A stretch of 64,000 nt of DNA from Microbacterium sp. LCT-H2 (GCF_001866135.1 NZ_MODW01000001.1:186001-250000), one strand, 5' to 3'; positions 16,301 to 26,327 are shown, numbered from the stretch's first letter. The notes: generated by a model not told the origin, from the letters alone. Numbers and translations are program-made.

Positions 16301-18148
16301 TCACTCCACCGTGACGGACTTCGCGAGGTTCCGCGGCTGGTCCACGTCGAGGCCCTTCGCGGTGGCCAGCGCCATCGCGAAGATCTGCAGCGGGACGACG
16401 GCCAGCAGCGGCTCGAACATGGGGCCGGCGAGCGGGATGTGGATGACCTCGTCCGCGAAGGGCAGCACGGCGGCGTCGCCCTCCTCAGCCACCACGATCA
16501 CGCGGGCACCGCGAGCGCGGATCTCCTGGATGTTGGAGACGACCTTGGAGTGCACGAGCGCGGAGTGCCGCGGCGACGGCACGAGCACGAACACCGGCTG
16601 CCCCGGCTCGATCAGCGCGATCGGACCGTGCTTGAGCTCGCCCGCGGCGAAGCCTTCGGCGTGGATGTAGGAGATCTCCTTGAGCTTGAGCGCACCTTCG
16701 AGCGCGATCGGGTAGCCCACGTGACGACCGAGGAACAGCACCGAACGGGTGTCGGCCATCCAGCCCGCGAGCTGGGTGACGTGCTCGTGCTCGCTCTCCA
16801 GCACCTTGGCGACCTTCTCCGGCAGCGCGGCGAGCTCCTCGACATCGGTCGAGGCGTCGGCCACCACACCGCGGACCCGTCCCATGTGCAGGCCGAGCAG
16901 CAGCAGGGCCGTGATCTGGGCCGAGAACGCCTTGGTCGAGGCGACGGCGACCTCCGGGCCGGCGTGCGTGTAGACGACGGCGTCCGACTCCCGTGGGATC
17001 GTCGCGCCCTGCGTGTTGCAGACCGACAGTGTGCGGGCGCCGCGCTCGCGGGCGTACTTCACGGCCATCAGGGTGTCCATGGTCTCGCCGGACTGGCTGA
17101 TGGAGACCACGAGGGTGTCGGCGCCGATGACCGGGTCGCGGTAGCGGAACTCATGGGCGAGCTCGACGTCGACCGCCACGCGGGCCCACTGCTCGATCGC
17201 GTACTTGCCGACGAGCGCGGCGTACGAGGCCGTCCCGCACGCGGTGATGATGACGCGGTTGATGCCGACGAACAGGTCGTCGAGACCGTCGAGCTCCGGG
17301 ATCACGACCTGGCCGTCGCGGATGCGGCCGCGGATGGTGTTGGCGACGGCCTCCGGCTGCTCGGCGACCTCCTTGGCCATGAAGCTCGACCAGCCGCCCT
17401 TTTCGGCGGCGGCGGCGTCCCACGACACGTCGAACGGCTCGGCGGTGACGGGGGTGCCGGCGAAGTCGGTCACGGTCACCGCGTCGGGGGTGATCGAGAC
17501 GATCTGGTCCTGGCCGATCGCGAGGGCCTTGCGGGTGTGCTCGACGAAGGCGGCGACGTCGGAACCGAGGAAGTTCTCCCCCTCGCCCAGGCCGATCACG
17601 AGCGGCGAGTTGCGGCGAGCGCCGACGACGAGTCCGGGGTGGTCCTGGTGCATCGCGAGGAGGGTGAAGGCGCCCTCGAGGCGGTTGACGACAGCACGGA
17701 ACGCGAGGGCGAGGTCGCCCCCGTTGCCGGCGTACTCGCGACCGAGCAGCGCCGCAGCCACCTCGGTGTCGGTCTCGCTGCGGAAGGCGACACCGTCGGC
17801 GAGGAGCTCGTCGCGCAGAGCCGCGAAGTTCTCGATGATGCCGTTGTGGATCACCGCGAGCTTGTCGTCGTCGGCGAGGTGGGGGTGCGCGTTGACGTCG
17901 GTCGGGCCGCCGTGCGTCGCCCACCGCGTGTGCCCGATGCCGGTGGTGCCGTCGGCGAGGGGCGCATCACTGAGCGAGTCGCGCAGCATGGCGAGCTTGC
18001 CCGCCTTCTTGCGCATGCCCAGCGTTCCCTCGCCGTCGATCACGGCGATGCCCGCGGAGTCATAGCCGCGGTACTCGAGCCGGGCGAGGCCGGCGAGAAG
18101 GATGTCCTGGCTGGGCCGCGGGCCCACGTATCCGACGATTCCACACAT
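16301..18148 (-). CDS. glmS: Glutamine-fructose-6-phosphate aminotransferase (isomerizing)
   Basis: 615 residues. The N-terminal MCGIVGYVG exposes Cys at position 2, the glutaminase nucleophile; GHTRWATHG and RSETDTEV are conserved. Two SIS sugar-isomerase domains follow (ITACGTASYAA, SISQSGETMDT), and the protein ends with the family motif KSVTVE. It makes glucosamine-6-phosphate, the first committed step to UDP-GlcNAc. glmM, which acts next, lies 2 kb upstream on the same strand. No glmS ribozyme is visible in the 63-bp leader. Confidence 0.97.
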   Translation of the reverse strand: MCGIVGYVGPRPSQDILLAGLARLEYRGYDSAGIAVIDGEGTLGMRKKAGKLAMLRDSLSDAPLADGTTGIGHTRWATHGGPTDVNAHPHLADDDKLAVIHNGIIENFAALRDELLADGVAFRSETDTEVAAALLGREYAGNGGDLALAFRAVVNRLEGAFTLLAMHQDHPGLVVGARRNSPLVIGLGEGENFLGSDVAAFVEHTRKALAIGQDQIVSITPDAVTVTDFAGTPVTAEPFDVSWDAAAAEKGGWSSFMAKEVAEQPEAVANTIRGRIRDGQVVIPELDGLDDLFVGINRVIITACGTASYAALVGKYAIEQWARVAVDVELAHEFRYRDPVIGADTLVVSISQSGETMDTLMAVKYARERGARTLSVCNTQGATIPRESDAVVYTHAGPEVAVASTKAFSAQITALLLLGLHMGRVRGVVADASTDVEELAALPEKVAKVLESEHEHVTQLAGWMADTRSVLFLGRHVGYPIALEGALKLKEISYIHAEGFAAGELKHGPIALIEPGQPVFVLVPSPRHSALVHSKVVSNIQEIRARGARVIVVAEEGDAAVLPFADEVIHIPLAGPMFEPLLAVVPLQIFAMALATAKGLDVDQPRNLAKSVTVE

Positions 18149-18211
18149 GGGGATAAGGGTAAGCGGGAATTTTTGCGAGTCGTCCGAACAATACAGCGCC
18201 GCCGGAGGGGC

Positions 18212-19165
18212 TCAGAGCTTGCGCAGGAGCACGCTCTCCACGTCGTGATCCGCGCCCTTCCGCAGGACCAGGCGCGCGCGGTGCCGGGTGGGCATCACGT
18301 TCTCGACGAGGTTCGGCATGTTGATCTCGTTCCAATATCCCAGTGCGGTCGTGATCGCCTCCTCGTCGGTGAGGTGCGCGAACACGTTGAAGTAGGACGA
18401 CGGGTTGCTGAAGGCTCCCTGCCGCAGGGCGAGGAACCGGTCGACGTACCACTTCTCGATGTGGGCGGTGTCGGCGTCCACGAAGATCGAGAAGTCGAAG
18501 AGGTCGCTGACCGCGACGTCGTTCGGGGCGGGCGGGGGTTGCAGGACGTTGAGCCCTTCGACGATGACGACATCGGGGCGACGCACCACGACGTGCGCAT
18601 CGGGGACGATGTCGTAGCGCATGTGGGAGTAGAACGGCGCCCGCACCTCAGGGGCTCCGCTCTTGACCTCCGTGAGGAACTCGATCAGCGCCCGGCGGTC
18701 GTACGACTCCGGGAAGCCCTTGCGATCCATGAGGCCGCGGCGCTCGAGCTCGGCGTTCGGGTAGAGGAAGCCGTCCGTCGTCACCAGCTCCACCCGCGGC
18801 GTCCCCGGCCAGCGGCTCATCAACTCGCGGAGGAGCCGGGCGATGGTCGACTTGCCCACGGCCACGGAGCCGGCGACTCCGACGACGAAGGGCGTGGTCG
18901 TGTCGTCCTCCTGGAGGAACGACGAGGTGGCCGCACCGAGCTGCTTCGTGGCGCTCGCGTACAGGCTCAGCAGCCGGCTCAGCGGGAGGTACACCTCGCG
19001 GACCTCGGTGAGGTCGAGACGATCGCCGATGCCTCGCAGCTCCACGACCTCGGTCTCCGTCAGGGGCTGATCGAGTCCGGCGGCGAGACGCGCCCATTCC
19101 GCGCGCCCGATCTCCCGGTACGGCGACAGCGGCAGCGTGGGGTCGGCGGTGGTCACGTCGTCCAT
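18212..19165 (-). CDS. coaA: Type I pantothenate kinase
   Basis: 317 residues. The P-loop [12 protein letters not shown] (about 96-107), [12 protein letters not shown] and [11 protein letters not shown] segments identify bacterial CoaA (PRK-like fold). It phosphorylates pantothenate in the first and usually rate-setting step of CoA synthesis. Only 28 bp separate its ATG from the divergent phosphatase gene, so promoter elements of the two must overlap each other or the coding regions. Confidence 0.96.
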   Translation of the reverse strand: MDDVTTADPTLPLSPYREIGRAEWARLAAGLDQPLTETEVVELRGIGDRLDLTEVREVYLPLSRLLSLYASATKQLGAATSSFLQEDDTTTPFVVGVAGSVAVGKSTIARLLRELMSRWPGTPRVELVTTDGFLYPNAELERRGLMDRKGFPESYDRRALIEFLTEVKSGAPEVRAPFYSHMRYDIVPDAHVVVRRPDVVIVEGLNVLQPPPAPNDVAVSDLFDFSIFVDADTAHIEKWYVDRFLALRQGAFSNPSSYFNVFAHLTDEEAITTALGYWNEINMPNLVENVMPTRHRARLVLRKGADHDVESVLLRKL

Positions 19166-19193
19166 CGTAACCGCGCGCGAGTATCCTCATCCC

Positions 19194-20123
19194 GTGCGCC
19201 TGGGAGTCCTCGACATCGGATCCAACACCGTCCACATGCTCGCCGCCGACGTGCGGCCGGGCGGACGACCGCTCGCCACCACGAGCGACCGGACCGTGCT
19301 GCGCCTCATGCGCTACCTCACACCGGACGGGGCGATCGCGGAGCAGGGTGTGCAAGCCCTGGAAGCAGCCGTCGCGCAGGCGCGCCGGGTGGCGGAGGAG
19401 GAACGCGTGGACGCGCTCCTCGCCACGGCCACGAGCGCCGTCCGCGATGCCCGCAACGGGGCCGAGGTGATCGCCCGCATCGAGGCCGTCCTCGGCCAGC
19501 CGCTCCAGGTGCTCGACGGGGAGACCGAGGCCGCGCTCACGTTTCTCGCCGTGCGGCGCTGGTTCGGGTGGTCTGCCGGCCAGCTGCTGCTCCTCGACAT
19601 CGGCGGCGGCTCCCTGGAGATCGCCGCCGGTGCCGAGGAGGTTCCGGACGTCGCCGCGTCCGTCCCGCTCGGAGCCGGGCGCATGACCGTGCAGTTCCTT
19701 CCGCAGGACCCTCCGGGTGAGGGCGACGTGGAGCGCCTCCGGGCGCACGCCCTGACGACGCTCGACGCGGTCACCTCGCGGTTCCGCAGCCTCCCCCGAC
19801 CGGACCACGTCGTGGGCTCCTCCAAGGCGATCCGCTCACTCGCCCGGCTCGTCGGCTACCCCGTCCCCGGCTGGTCGGGCATCGAGCGGATGCTGCTCCC
19901 CCGCGAGTCCCTCGGGTCGTGGATCCCGCGTCTCGCGCGCCTCCCCGCGTCGGCACGGCAGGAGCTCCCGGGGATCACGCCCGACCGGACCTTCCAGATC
20001 GTGGCGGCGGCGGTGTCGCTGCATGCCGCCATGGGCGCGCTGGACGTGGAGGAGCTGGAGGTCTCGCCTTGGGCGCTGCGTGAAGGCGTGCTGCTGCGGT
20101 ACATCGAACAGCTCGGCGGCTGA
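19194..20123 (+). CDS. Ppx/GppA family exopolyphosphatase / pppGpp phosphohydrolase
   Basis: 309 residues from a GTG. It has the ASKHA-fold phosphate motifs LGVLDIGSNTVHMLAAD near the start and LLLLDIGGGSLEIAAG (about 140-155), and a Glu-rich DGETEAALTF segment. Members hydrolyse inorganic polyphosphate and/or pppGpp; which applies here cannot be told. A TATCCT hexamer eight bases before the GTG suggests a leaderless transcript. Actinobacteria usually have two paralogues; this is the short single-domain type. Confidence 0.9.
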   Translation: MRLGVLDIGSNTVHMLAADVRPGGRPLATTSDRTVLRLMRYLTPDGAIAEQGVQALEAAVAQARRVAEEERVDALLATATSAVRDARNGAEVIARIEAVLGQPLQVLDGETEAALTFLAVRRWFGWSAGQLLLLDIGGGSLEIAAGAEEVPDVAASVPLGAGRMTVQFLPQDPPGEGDVERLRAHALTTLDAVTSRFRSLPRPDHVVGSSKAIRSLARLVGYPVPGWSGIERMLLPRESLGSWIPRLARLPASARQELPGITPDRTFQIVAAAVSLHAAMGALDVEELEVSPWALREGVLLRYIEQLGG

Positions 20124-20143
20124 CCGCCTCGGCCCGGAGACGA

Positions 20144-20179
20144 CGAACCGGCCGGCCGCCGAGGCGACCGACCGGTTCG
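20144..20179. terminator. Bidirectional hairpin between convergent phosphatase and glmM genes
   Basis: Arms CGAACCGG and CCGGTTCG enclose a further GC-rich pairing, in the 68-bp gap between two convergent stops. A 10-base direct repeat CGGAGACGAC flanks it on both sides. It is probably a shared terminator; there is no clear U-run. Confidence 0.5.
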
Positions 20180-20191
20180 GAGACGACAGTC

Positions 20192-21550
20192 CTAGAGCGC
20201 GAGGCGCTCCTGCACGACGGCCGCGAGACGCTCTGCGTAGGCCCGGGCCGACTCGGAGTCGGCGGCCTCGACCATCACGCGCACGAGCGGCTCGGTGCCG
20301 GACTTGCGCAGCAGCACGCGCCCGGTGTCGCCGAGCTCGGTCTCGACATCGCGCACCGCCTGCTGCACGACCTCGTCCTCGGCGACGCGATCCTTGTCGA
20401 CGTCGCGGACGTTGATCAGCAGCTGCGGGTAGACCGTCATGACCGAAGCGAGCTCCGCGAGGGACTTGCCCTGTCGCGCCATCTCGGCCACCAGGTGGAG
20501 TCCGGTGAGCAGGCCGTCGCCCGTGGTCGCGTACTCGCTCATGATGACGTGGCCGGACTGCTCGCCGCCGAGCGCGTACCCGCCCTCGTTCATGTCCTCC
20601 AGCACGTAACGGTCGCCGACGGCCGTCTGGCGCACCGTGATGCCGTGCTCGCGCATCGCGACGTGCAGACCGAGGTTGCTCATGACCGTCGCGACGAGCG
20701 TGTCGTCGGTGAGGCGTCCGCGCTCCTTCATCGACAGAGCCAGGATCGCCATGATCTGATCGCCGTCCACGACGTTGCCCTGCGCGTCGACCGCGAGACA
20801 GCGATCAGCGTCGCCGTCGTGCGCGATGCCCACGTCGGCGCCGAGCCGGACGACGGCTTCGGCGAGGTTGTCGAGGTGCGTGGAGCCGACGCCGTCGTTG
20901 ATGTTCCAGCCGTCGGGGTCGGCACCGATCACGGTGACCTCGGCGCCGGCGTCGCGGAACGTCTCGGGAGAGACTCCGGAAGCGGCACCATGGGCGCAGT
21001 CGAGCACGACGTGGACGCCCTCGAGACGGTGCGGCAGCGAGCCGAGCAGGTGGACGACGTAGCGGTCCTCCGCGTCGGAGAAACGGTCGATGCGACCGAC
21101 GCCGGCGCCGGTCGGACGCAGCATCTCGCCGTGCATGGCCTCTTCGATGCGCTGCTCGACCACGTCGGGGAGCTTGCGGCCGCCGCGGGCGAAGATCTTG
21201 ATCCCGTTGTCGGGCGCCGCGTTGTGCGATGCGGAGATCATCACGCCGAAGTCCGCATCCCGATCAGCGACGAGGAACGCCAGAGCGGGCGTCGGGATGA
21301 CCCCTGCCTCGAGGACATCGACCCCCGAGGAGGCGAGGCCCGCGGCGACCGCAGCGGTCAGGAAGTGCCCGGAGACCCGCGGGTCACGGGCGACGACGGC
21401 GGTGAGTCGCTTGCCTTCGGCCTTGCGAGCCTCCGCCGTACGGCCCTGGCCCAGGACGACAGCAGTCGCCTGGGCCAGGGTGAGCGCCAGGTCGGCGGTG
21501 AGGATGCCATTGGCGAGTCCTCGCACGCCGTCCGTGCCAAAGATCGGCAT
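20192..21550 (-). CDS. glmM: Phosphoglucosamine mutase
   Basis: 452 residues. It begins [14 protein letters not shown], has the phosphoserine loop ISASHN (Ser108), the metal loop HDGDADRC and the C-terminal phosphate-binding [14 protein letters not shown]. It converts glucosamine-6-phosphate to glucosamine-1-phosphate for UDP-GlcNAc synthesis, directly after GlmS in the pathway. It lies 14 bp after rpsI on the minus strand, so it is probably cotranscribed with the rplM-rpsI ribosomal operon, a common actinobacterial arrangement. Confidence 0.97.
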   Translation of the reverse strand: MPIFGTDGVRGLANGILTADLALTLAQATAVVLGQGRTAEARKAEGKRLTAVVARDPRVSGHFLTAAVAAGLASSGVDVLEAGVIPTPALAFLVADRDADFGVMISASHNAAPDNGIKIFARGGRKLPDVVEQRIEEAMHGEMLRPTGAGVGRIDRFSDAEDRYVVHLLGSLPHRLEGVHVVLDCAHGAASGVSPETFRDAGAEVTVIGADPDGWNINDGVGSTHLDNLAEAVVRLGADVGIAHDGDADRCLAVDAQGNVVDGDQIMAILALSMKERGRLTDDTLVATVMSNLGLHVAMREHGITVRQTAVGDRYVLEDMNEGGYALGGEQSGHVIMSEYATTGDGLLTGLHLVAEMARQGKSLAELASVMTVYPQLLINVRDVDKDRVAEDEVVQQAVRDVETELGDTGRVLLRKSGTEPLVRVMVEAADSESARAYAERLAAVVQERLAL

Positions 21551-21564
21551 CGGAGCAGTGGACC

Positions 21565-22050
21565 TTAACGCTTCGAGTACTGAGGCGCCTTACGGGCCTT
21601 CTTGAGTCCGGCCTTCTTGCGCTCCTTGACGCGGGCGTCGCGCGAGAGGAAGCCGGCCTTCTTCAGGGTCGGACGGTTGTTCTCCGCGTCGATGCCGTTG
21701 AGGGCACGCGCGATGCCGAGACGCAGGGCGCCGGCCTGGCCGGAGTCGCCACCACCCGAGATGCGGGCGATCACGTCGTAGGCACCGGCGAGGTTCAGCG
21801 CGGTGAACGGGTCGTTGATGAGCTGCTGGTGCAGCTTGTTCGGGAAGTAGTCCTCGAGCGTACGGCCGTTGACCGTGATGGTGCCCGAGCCGGGAACCAG
21901 ACGCACGCGGGCGATGGCCTGCTTGCGACGGCCGACAGCGGCGCCGGGGACGCTCAGCACGGGGCGGGGAGCCGCCTCGACCGCGTCGGTCTCCGGGGTC
22001 GACGTCGAGAAGTTCTGGAGGTTTTCGGTGGAGTCCTGGATGTCAGCCAC
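21565..22050 (-). CDS. rpsI: Small ribosomal subunit protein uS9
   Basis: 161 residues from a GTG. The conserved C-terminal part includes [37 protein letters not shown] and ends in the basic tail QYSKR that reaches the P-site tRNA. The N-terminal 35 residues are an acidic extension typical of actinobacterial S9. It follows rplM by 26 bp in the classic L13-S9 operon. Confidence 0.97.
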   Translation of the reverse strand: MADIQDSTENLQNFSTSTPETDAVEAAPRPVLSVPGAAVGRRKQAIARVRLVPGSGTITVNGRTLEDYFPNKLHQQLINDPFTALNLAGAYDVIARISGGGDSGQAGALRLGIARALNGIDAENNRPTLKKAGFLSRDARVKERKKAGLKKARKAPQYSKR

Positions 22051-22076
22051 GAGTATGTCCTTAGTCTGTACGGCGC

Positions 22077-22523
22077 TTACTGGGCGACCTGGTCGAGGGT
22101 GTACGGCTGGGGCTGCTGTGCGGCGTGCGGGTGCTCGGCACCGACGTACACCTTCAGCTTCGACAGCTGCTGGCGGCCCAGGCTGTTCTTCGGAAGCATG
22201 CCGCGGATGGCCTTCTCCACAGCGCGGACCGGGTTCTTCTCGAGGAGCTCGGCGTAGCTGACGGCCTTGAGGCCGCCCGGGTAGCCGGAGTGGCGGTACG
22301 CCATCTTCTTCTGGAGCTTCTGACCCGTGAGCGCGACCTTCTCGGCGTTCACGATGATGACGAAGTCACCCGAGTCGATGTGGTTGGCGAAGGTCGGCTT
22401 GTGCTTGCCACGCAGGAGCGTCGCCGCGTGCGAAGCCAGACGGCCGAGAACGACGTCGGTGGCGTCGATGACGACCCAGTCGCGCTGGACTTCGCCAGCC
22501 TTGGGGGTGTAAGTGCGCGTCAC
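22077..22523 (-). CDS. rplM: Large ribosomal subunit protein uL13
   Basis: 148 residues starting at GTG 22523 ([16 protein letters not shown]). An upstream in-frame ATG would add 26 unconserved residues. Conserved features include [14 protein letters not shown], the [12 protein letters not shown] segment and [12 protein letters not shown]. It is the first gene of the rplM-rpsI-glmM unit, with a roughly 140-base leader from the promoter at 22667-22695. Confidence 0.96.
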   Translation of the reverse strand: MTRTYTPKAGEVQRDWVVIDATDVVLGRLASHAATLLRGKHKPTFANHIDSGDFVIIVNAEKVALTGQKLQKKMAYRHSGYPGGLKAVSYAELLEKNPVRAVEKAIRGMLPKNSLGRQQLSKLKVYVGAEHPHAAQQPQPYTLDQVAQ

Positions 22524-22666
22524 GATAGTGCTGCTTTCTTGTCGAACGGAGGTGTTCGTGAATCCCACTCCGGGGTGGTTCTTCCCGATGGGGAGGAACA
22601 CGCCAGTGGAGGGCTCACGTTCGGATGTGCATCTTCCCCGCAGGCAGGGAAGGGCACCAAAGAGTC

Positions 22667-22695
22667 AGCATACGCCACCGGAACGGCATTCCCAA
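22667..22695 (-). promoter_or_regulatory. Promoter of rplM-rpsI operon
   Basis: On the minus strand TTGGGA, 17 bases, TATGCT matches a housekeeping sigma-70 promoter. The resulting leader of about 140 nt before the L13 GTG is long enough for ribosomal-protein autoregulation. It contains an imperfect hairpin around CCCTGCCTGCGGGG, but I recognise no named leader element. Confidence 0.6.
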
Positions 22696-22715
22696 ACCGG
22701 CTCGGACCGGCGTCG

Positions 22716-23384
22716 TCAGTCCGGCCGGACGGTCACGAGGATCGGGCGGTGGTCGCTGGACCGCTGCGGCAGCGTGGTGATGCGCTCGATCTCGAAGCCG
22801 GACGAGGTCGCGAAGTCGTAGTGTCCGCGGAAGACGCGGTAGCGGGTGTAGGTGTGGTCGTCGCTGAGGGACAGGGCGTAGCCCTGGTCTCGGACCGCCT
22901 GCCCGAGGTTCTCCTTGAACACGGGGTAGTTGTAGTCCCCCACCATGAGCTGCGGCAGCCCCTCGCCCAGCGTCGCGAGCTCGGCGAGCGCGGCGCGGAT
23001 CTGGTGCCGGCGCAAGGAGTTCAGCGCGGTGAGGGGTGCGGCATGGAAGGACGCCACGATGAACTCTCCGCCATCGTCGATGTCGCGCAGGCGGGCGCCG
23101 AGGACCCGCTCGTGCGCGGGCTTGGCGATGCGATCGTGCAGCGACTTCTTCAGGCCGAGGGTGCGGATGCCGAGCAGACGGTAGGTGCTCTCGCGATAGA
23201 AGAGAGCGAGGCCGAGCCTGTTGCCCTGCGTCGCATCCGCCAGGACGAGACCGCCGATCCGATCCGGAAGCTCCGGGACGTCGCACTCCTGGAGGCAGAG
23301 GATGTCGGGATCATGCTCATCGACGAGCGCCGCGAGCTCGCCCGCGGCGCGGTGCTTGCGCAGGTTGTAGGAGATGACCTTCAT
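22716..23384 (-). CDS. Endonuclease/exonuclease/phosphatase family protein
   Basis: 222 residues starting MKVISYNLRKHRAAG. EEP-fold motifs are intact: LCLQECD (metal-binding Glu), VASFHAAPLTA, MVGDYNYPVF (catalytic Asp/Asn) and the terminal SSDHRPILVTV (catalytic His). Members are Mg-dependent phosphodiesterases acting on nucleic acids or phosphoesters; the substrate here is unknown. It stands alone between rplM and truA on the minus strand. Confidence 0.88.
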   Translation of the reverse strand: MKVISYNLRKHRAAGELAALVDEHDPDILCLQECDVPELPDRIGGLVLADATQGNRLGLALFYRESTYRLLGIRTLGLKKSLHDRIAKPAHERVLGARLRDIDDGGEFIVASFHAAPLTALNSLRRHQIRAALAELATLGEGLPQLMVGDYNYPVFKENLGQAVRDQGYALSLSDDHTYTRYRVFRGHYDFATSSGFEIERITTLPQRSSDHRPILVTVRPD

Positions 23385-23437
23385 GATCGTCCCCACGCTA
23401 CCCGCCCCATCTGTGCCCCGGCTCCCGAGCCCGGCGT

Positions 23438-24286
23438 TCAGTCGCTCTCGCGGTCGCGTCGGGCCCTGGTCTGCTCGGCCCTGGCCGCCAGCAGCTCGTC
23501 GGCCGGATACCCGACCTCGGTGAGCGTGAGACCGCGGGCGGCGAGGACCTTGAACGCGCTCGTCCGCGTCAACGCATCGCGGAGCACGACGAGGTCGTCC
23601 ACATCGAGCCGCCCCTCCCCCACGGCGGCGCACGCGCCGACCAGCGCCCGCACCATGCTGTGACAGAACGCGTCCGCCTTCACCTCGGCCACGAGCACGC
23701 CCTCCGCGTCCCGCTGCCACCGGTAGTCGAGCAGCGTACGGATGGTGGTGGCCTCCTCGCGCGGCTTGCAGTAGGCCGCGAAGTCGTGCAGACCGATGAG
23801 GGTCCGGGCGGCGGCGTCCATGGCCTCCGCATCCAGCCGGCCCCGGATGGTGGTGGTGTCGAGCCGTCGCAGCGGGTCGTACCCGGCGAGGTCGTCGGCG
23901 AGCCGGTACCGATAGCGGCGCCAGACCGCGGAGAAGCGCGCGTCGAAGCCCTCGGGGGCGAGAGAGGAGCGGATGACCGTCACGTCGGGGTAGGCGCCGA
24001 GCACCCCACGCATCCGCGCCGCGATGCTGCCCGCCGGATCCTCGGCGGCGCGGCCGTGGCGCGCCTGGATCCGCGCCCACTGCGCCTCGTCGAGATCCAC
24101 GTGCGCGACCTGTCCGCTCGCATGCACGCCGGCATCCGTGCGTCCGGCGACGACGAACCGCACCGCGGAGCCCACGATCCGGGCGAGAGCCGCCTCCAGC
24201 GCGCCCTGCACCGTGCGGAGCGTCGGCTGCGTCGCCCAGCCGCGGAAATGGGTGCCGTCGTAGGCGATGTCGAGCCGGATGCGCAC
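23438..24286 (-). CDS. truA: tRNA pseudouridine(38-40) synthase TruA
   Basis: 282 residues from a GTG. The catalytic motif GRTDAGVHA gives Asp51 as nucleophile; RRYRYRL, LIGLHDFAAYCKP and HSMVRALVGACAAVGEG are also present. TruA modifies U38-U40 in the anticodon arm. The C-terminal tail of Arg/Glu repeats is variable. The next gene on the strand starts about 53 bp downstream. Confidence 0.96.
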   Translation of the reverse strand: MRIRLDIAYDGTHFRGWATQPTLRTVQGALEAALARIVGSAVRFVVAGRTDAGVHASGQVAHVDLDEAQWARIQARHGRAAEDPAGSIAARMRGVLGAYPDVTVIRSSLAPEGFDARFSAVWRRYRYRLADDLAGYDPLRRLDTTTIRGRLDAEAMDAAARTLIGLHDFAAYCKPREEATTIRTLLDYRWQRDAEGVLVAEVKADAFCHSMVRALVGACAAVGEGRLDVDDLVVLRDALTRTSAFKVLAARGLTLTEVGYPADELLAARAEQTRARRDRESD

Positions 24287-24324
24287 GAGGCCAGCCTAGG
24301 ACAGCCTCGCGCGCACCCTGCGCC

Positions 24325-25863
24325 TCAGATGCCGCCGTCGACCGAGCGGATCATCGCGCCCGGGTCCTCGGGCACCATCACCTCGGTCTCGCGGTTCAGG
24401 CTCTCGCCCCGGAAGAACCGCTTCGACCGCGGGAAGAGGTACCAGAGGAACATCAGGACCAGACCGATCGCGAGCGACCCGATGCCGATCACGAACGTGC
24501 CGCCGATGCCGAAGAGCACGGTGTAGCCGTAGTCCACGTCCCACATGTCGATCGCCGACTGCACGAACGCCCCGGTCAGCAGCAGCGCCCCGAGCAGCGG
24601 GAAGATGCCCTTGAAGAACAGGTCGCGGGCCGAGCGGCGCAGGTCGGCGCGGAAGTACCAGACACAGGCGAAGCCGGTGATGGCGTAGTAGAACGCGATC
24701 GCGAGGCCCAGCGAGAGGATCGAGTCCTGGAGGATGTTGTCGCTGATCAGGGTCATGCCGACGTAGTAGAGGGAAGCCACCACGCCCATGACGATCGTCG
24801 AGAACGACGGTGTCTTGTAGACCGGGTGCACGTCCTTGAACTTCGCGGGGAGCGCTCGGTACACGCCCATCGCGAGCGTGCCGCGGGCCGTCGGGAGGAT
24901 GGTGGTCTGGGTCGACGAGATCGCCGAGATGATGACCGCGACCACCAGCACCCAGCCGAACGGTCCGAGCAGGCCGTCCTTGATGGCCAGGAAGAAGTCG
25001 TCGGCGTTGGCCTCGTTGCCGAGCCCCGTGCCGTCCTCGCCGAGCCCGGCGTACATCATCGCGGCGATCGTCACCGCGACGTACGTCACCAGAAGGATGA
25101 TGCAGGTGAGCACCGCGGCCCGGCCGGGGATGCGCTTCGGGTCCTTCGTCTCCTCGTTGAGGGCGAGGCAGGTGTCCCACCCCCAGTAGATGAAGAGCGC
25201 GAGGAGGATCGCCTCCGTGAAGCCCGACCAGTCGGTGAAGCCGAACGGGTTAAGCCACTCCCACGCGAACGGCGTGGCGTCGGGGGCGTCGCCCGTGAAG
25301 AACTGCCAGAGGGCGGCGACGATGAAGATCGCCAGCGCGAGGTACTGGATCGCGAGGAGCACGTTCTGGATGCGCTCGCCGATCTCGACGCCGCGCCAGC
25401 TCACCCAGGTCATCGCGGCGATGAACAGCACCGCCACCACGACGACCCGCCAGTCGTTGTTCTCGAGGTCCTGGCCGATCAGCGACCAGAAGTAGACGGA
25501 GGCGATCTGCGCGAGGTTTGCGAGCACGACCATGCCGGCGACCGCGACGCCCCAGCCGCCCATCCAGCCCACCCAGGGGCCAAAGGCCTTCGTGCCCCAG
25601 GTAAAGGTGGTGCCGCAGTCGGGGACGGCGTTGTTGAGCTCGCGGTACGCGAAGGCGATCAGCAGCATCGGCACGAAGGCGATGATGAAGGCGATCGGCG
25701 CCTGGGCGCCGACGGCGAGCACGACGAAGCCGAGCGTCGCGACGAGAGAGTAGACGGGGGCCGTGGAGGCGAGCCCGATGACGGTGGATCCCCACAGGCC
25801 GAGGGTGCCTGCAGCCAGGCCCTTGCCGTCGGGGCGTTCGAGGTGGATGGGCGTCGTTGCCAT
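24325..25863 (-). CDS. APC-superfamily amino acid/polyamine permease
   Basis: 512 residues with about 12-14 membrane segments and the APC signatures TLGLWGSTVIGLASTAPVYS near the N-terminus, FAYRELNNAVPDCGTTFTWG and NEETKDPKRIPGRAA. These proteins are proton-coupled amino acid or amine transporters; the substrate cannot be predicted. The gene appears to be transcribed alone from a promoter that ends almost at the ATG. Confidence 0.9.
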   Translation of the reverse strand: MATTPIHLERPDGKGLAAGTLGLWGSTVIGLASTAPVYSLVATLGFVVLAVGAQAPIAFIIAFVPMLLIAFAYRELNNAVPDCGTTFTWGTKAFGPWVGWMGGWGVAVAGMVVLANLAQIASVYFWSLIGQDLENNDWRVVVVAVLFIAAMTWVSWRGVEIGERIQNVLLAIQYLALAIFIVAALWQFFTGDAPDATPFAWEWLNPFGFTDWSGFTEAILLALFIYWGWDTCLALNEETKDPKRIPGRAAVLTCIILLVTYVAVTIAAMMYAGLGEDGTGLGNEANADDFFLAIKDGLLGPFGWVLVVAVIISAISSTQTTILPTARGTLAMGVYRALPAKFKDVHPVYKTPSFSTIVMGVVASLYYVGMTLISDNILQDSILSLGLAIAFYYAITGFACVWYFRADLRRSARDLFFKGIFPLLGALLLTGAFVQSAIDMWDVDYGYTVLFGIGGTFVIGIGSLAIGLVLMFLWYLFPRSKRFFRGESLNRETEVMVPEDPGAMIRSVDGGI

Positions 25864-25870
25864 GTTCTGA

Positions 25871-25900
25871 ACAGTACGGCCGGCTGCGGTATCCCGTCAA
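25871..25900 (-). promoter_or_regulatory. Promoter of APC permease, probably leaderless
   Basis: On the minus strand TTGACG, 18 bases, TACTGT, and then the ATG begins only seven bases after the -10. Transcription should start at or within a base or two of the A of ATG, so the mRNA is probably leaderless. No Shine-Dalgarno is visible, which agrees. Confidence 0.6.
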
Positions 25901-25961
25901 TCTTTTTGTTCCGGCAACGGATTCCACGTGCCGTGTGAGGATACGCGAAGGATTCCGTGGA

Positions 25962-26327
25962 TCAGTCGCGCCCGAGCATTCCATCGGCGTGCGCCGCCAC
26001 CCACTCCATCAGAGGCAGCATCCGCTCCATGAGGTCACGCCCCAGCGGGGTGAGGCTGTACTCGACGTGCGGCGGCACGGTCGGCAGCGATTCGCGGTGC
26101 ACCAGGCCGTCGTCGGTGAGCGTGCGCAGGGTCGACGCGAGCATCTTCTCGCTGATGCCGTCGACCTCCCGACGCAGCTCGCCCCAGCGCCGCGTGCCGT
26201 CGGAGAGGCAGGAGAGCACCAGAACGCCCCACTTGCTCATGATGTGGTCCAGGACGACCCGCGTGCCGCACCCCTGATCGAAGAGAGCGGGCTGCGAGTC
26301 GCGGATCTGCGCAAAACTCACCGTCAT
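25962..26327 (-). CDS. HxlR (DUF24) family redox-type transcriptional regulator
   Basis: 121 residues forming a winged helix-turn-helix: SKWGVLVLSCLSDGTRRWGEL, then SEKMLASTLRTLTDDGLV and a wing containing VEYSLTPLGR. A single Cys near the N-terminus (Cys20, DQGCGTR) matches the position of the redox-sensing Cys in QorR-type members that control a divergent quinone reductase. The divergent NmrA-type gene makes the same arrangement here. Probably an autorepressor acting at the repeats in the 93-bp intergenic region. Confidence 0.88.
   Translation of the reverse strand: MTVSFAQIRDSQPALFDQGCGTRVVLDHIMSKWGVLVLSCLSDGTRRWGELRREVDGISEKMLASTLRTLTDDGLVHRESLPTVPPHVEYSLTPLGRDLMERMLPLMEWVAAHADGMLGRD

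Noticed and set aside
18149..18211. glmS ribozyme
   Set aside because: The leader is only 63 bases, without the pseudoknot core, and the ribozyme is not usual in this group.
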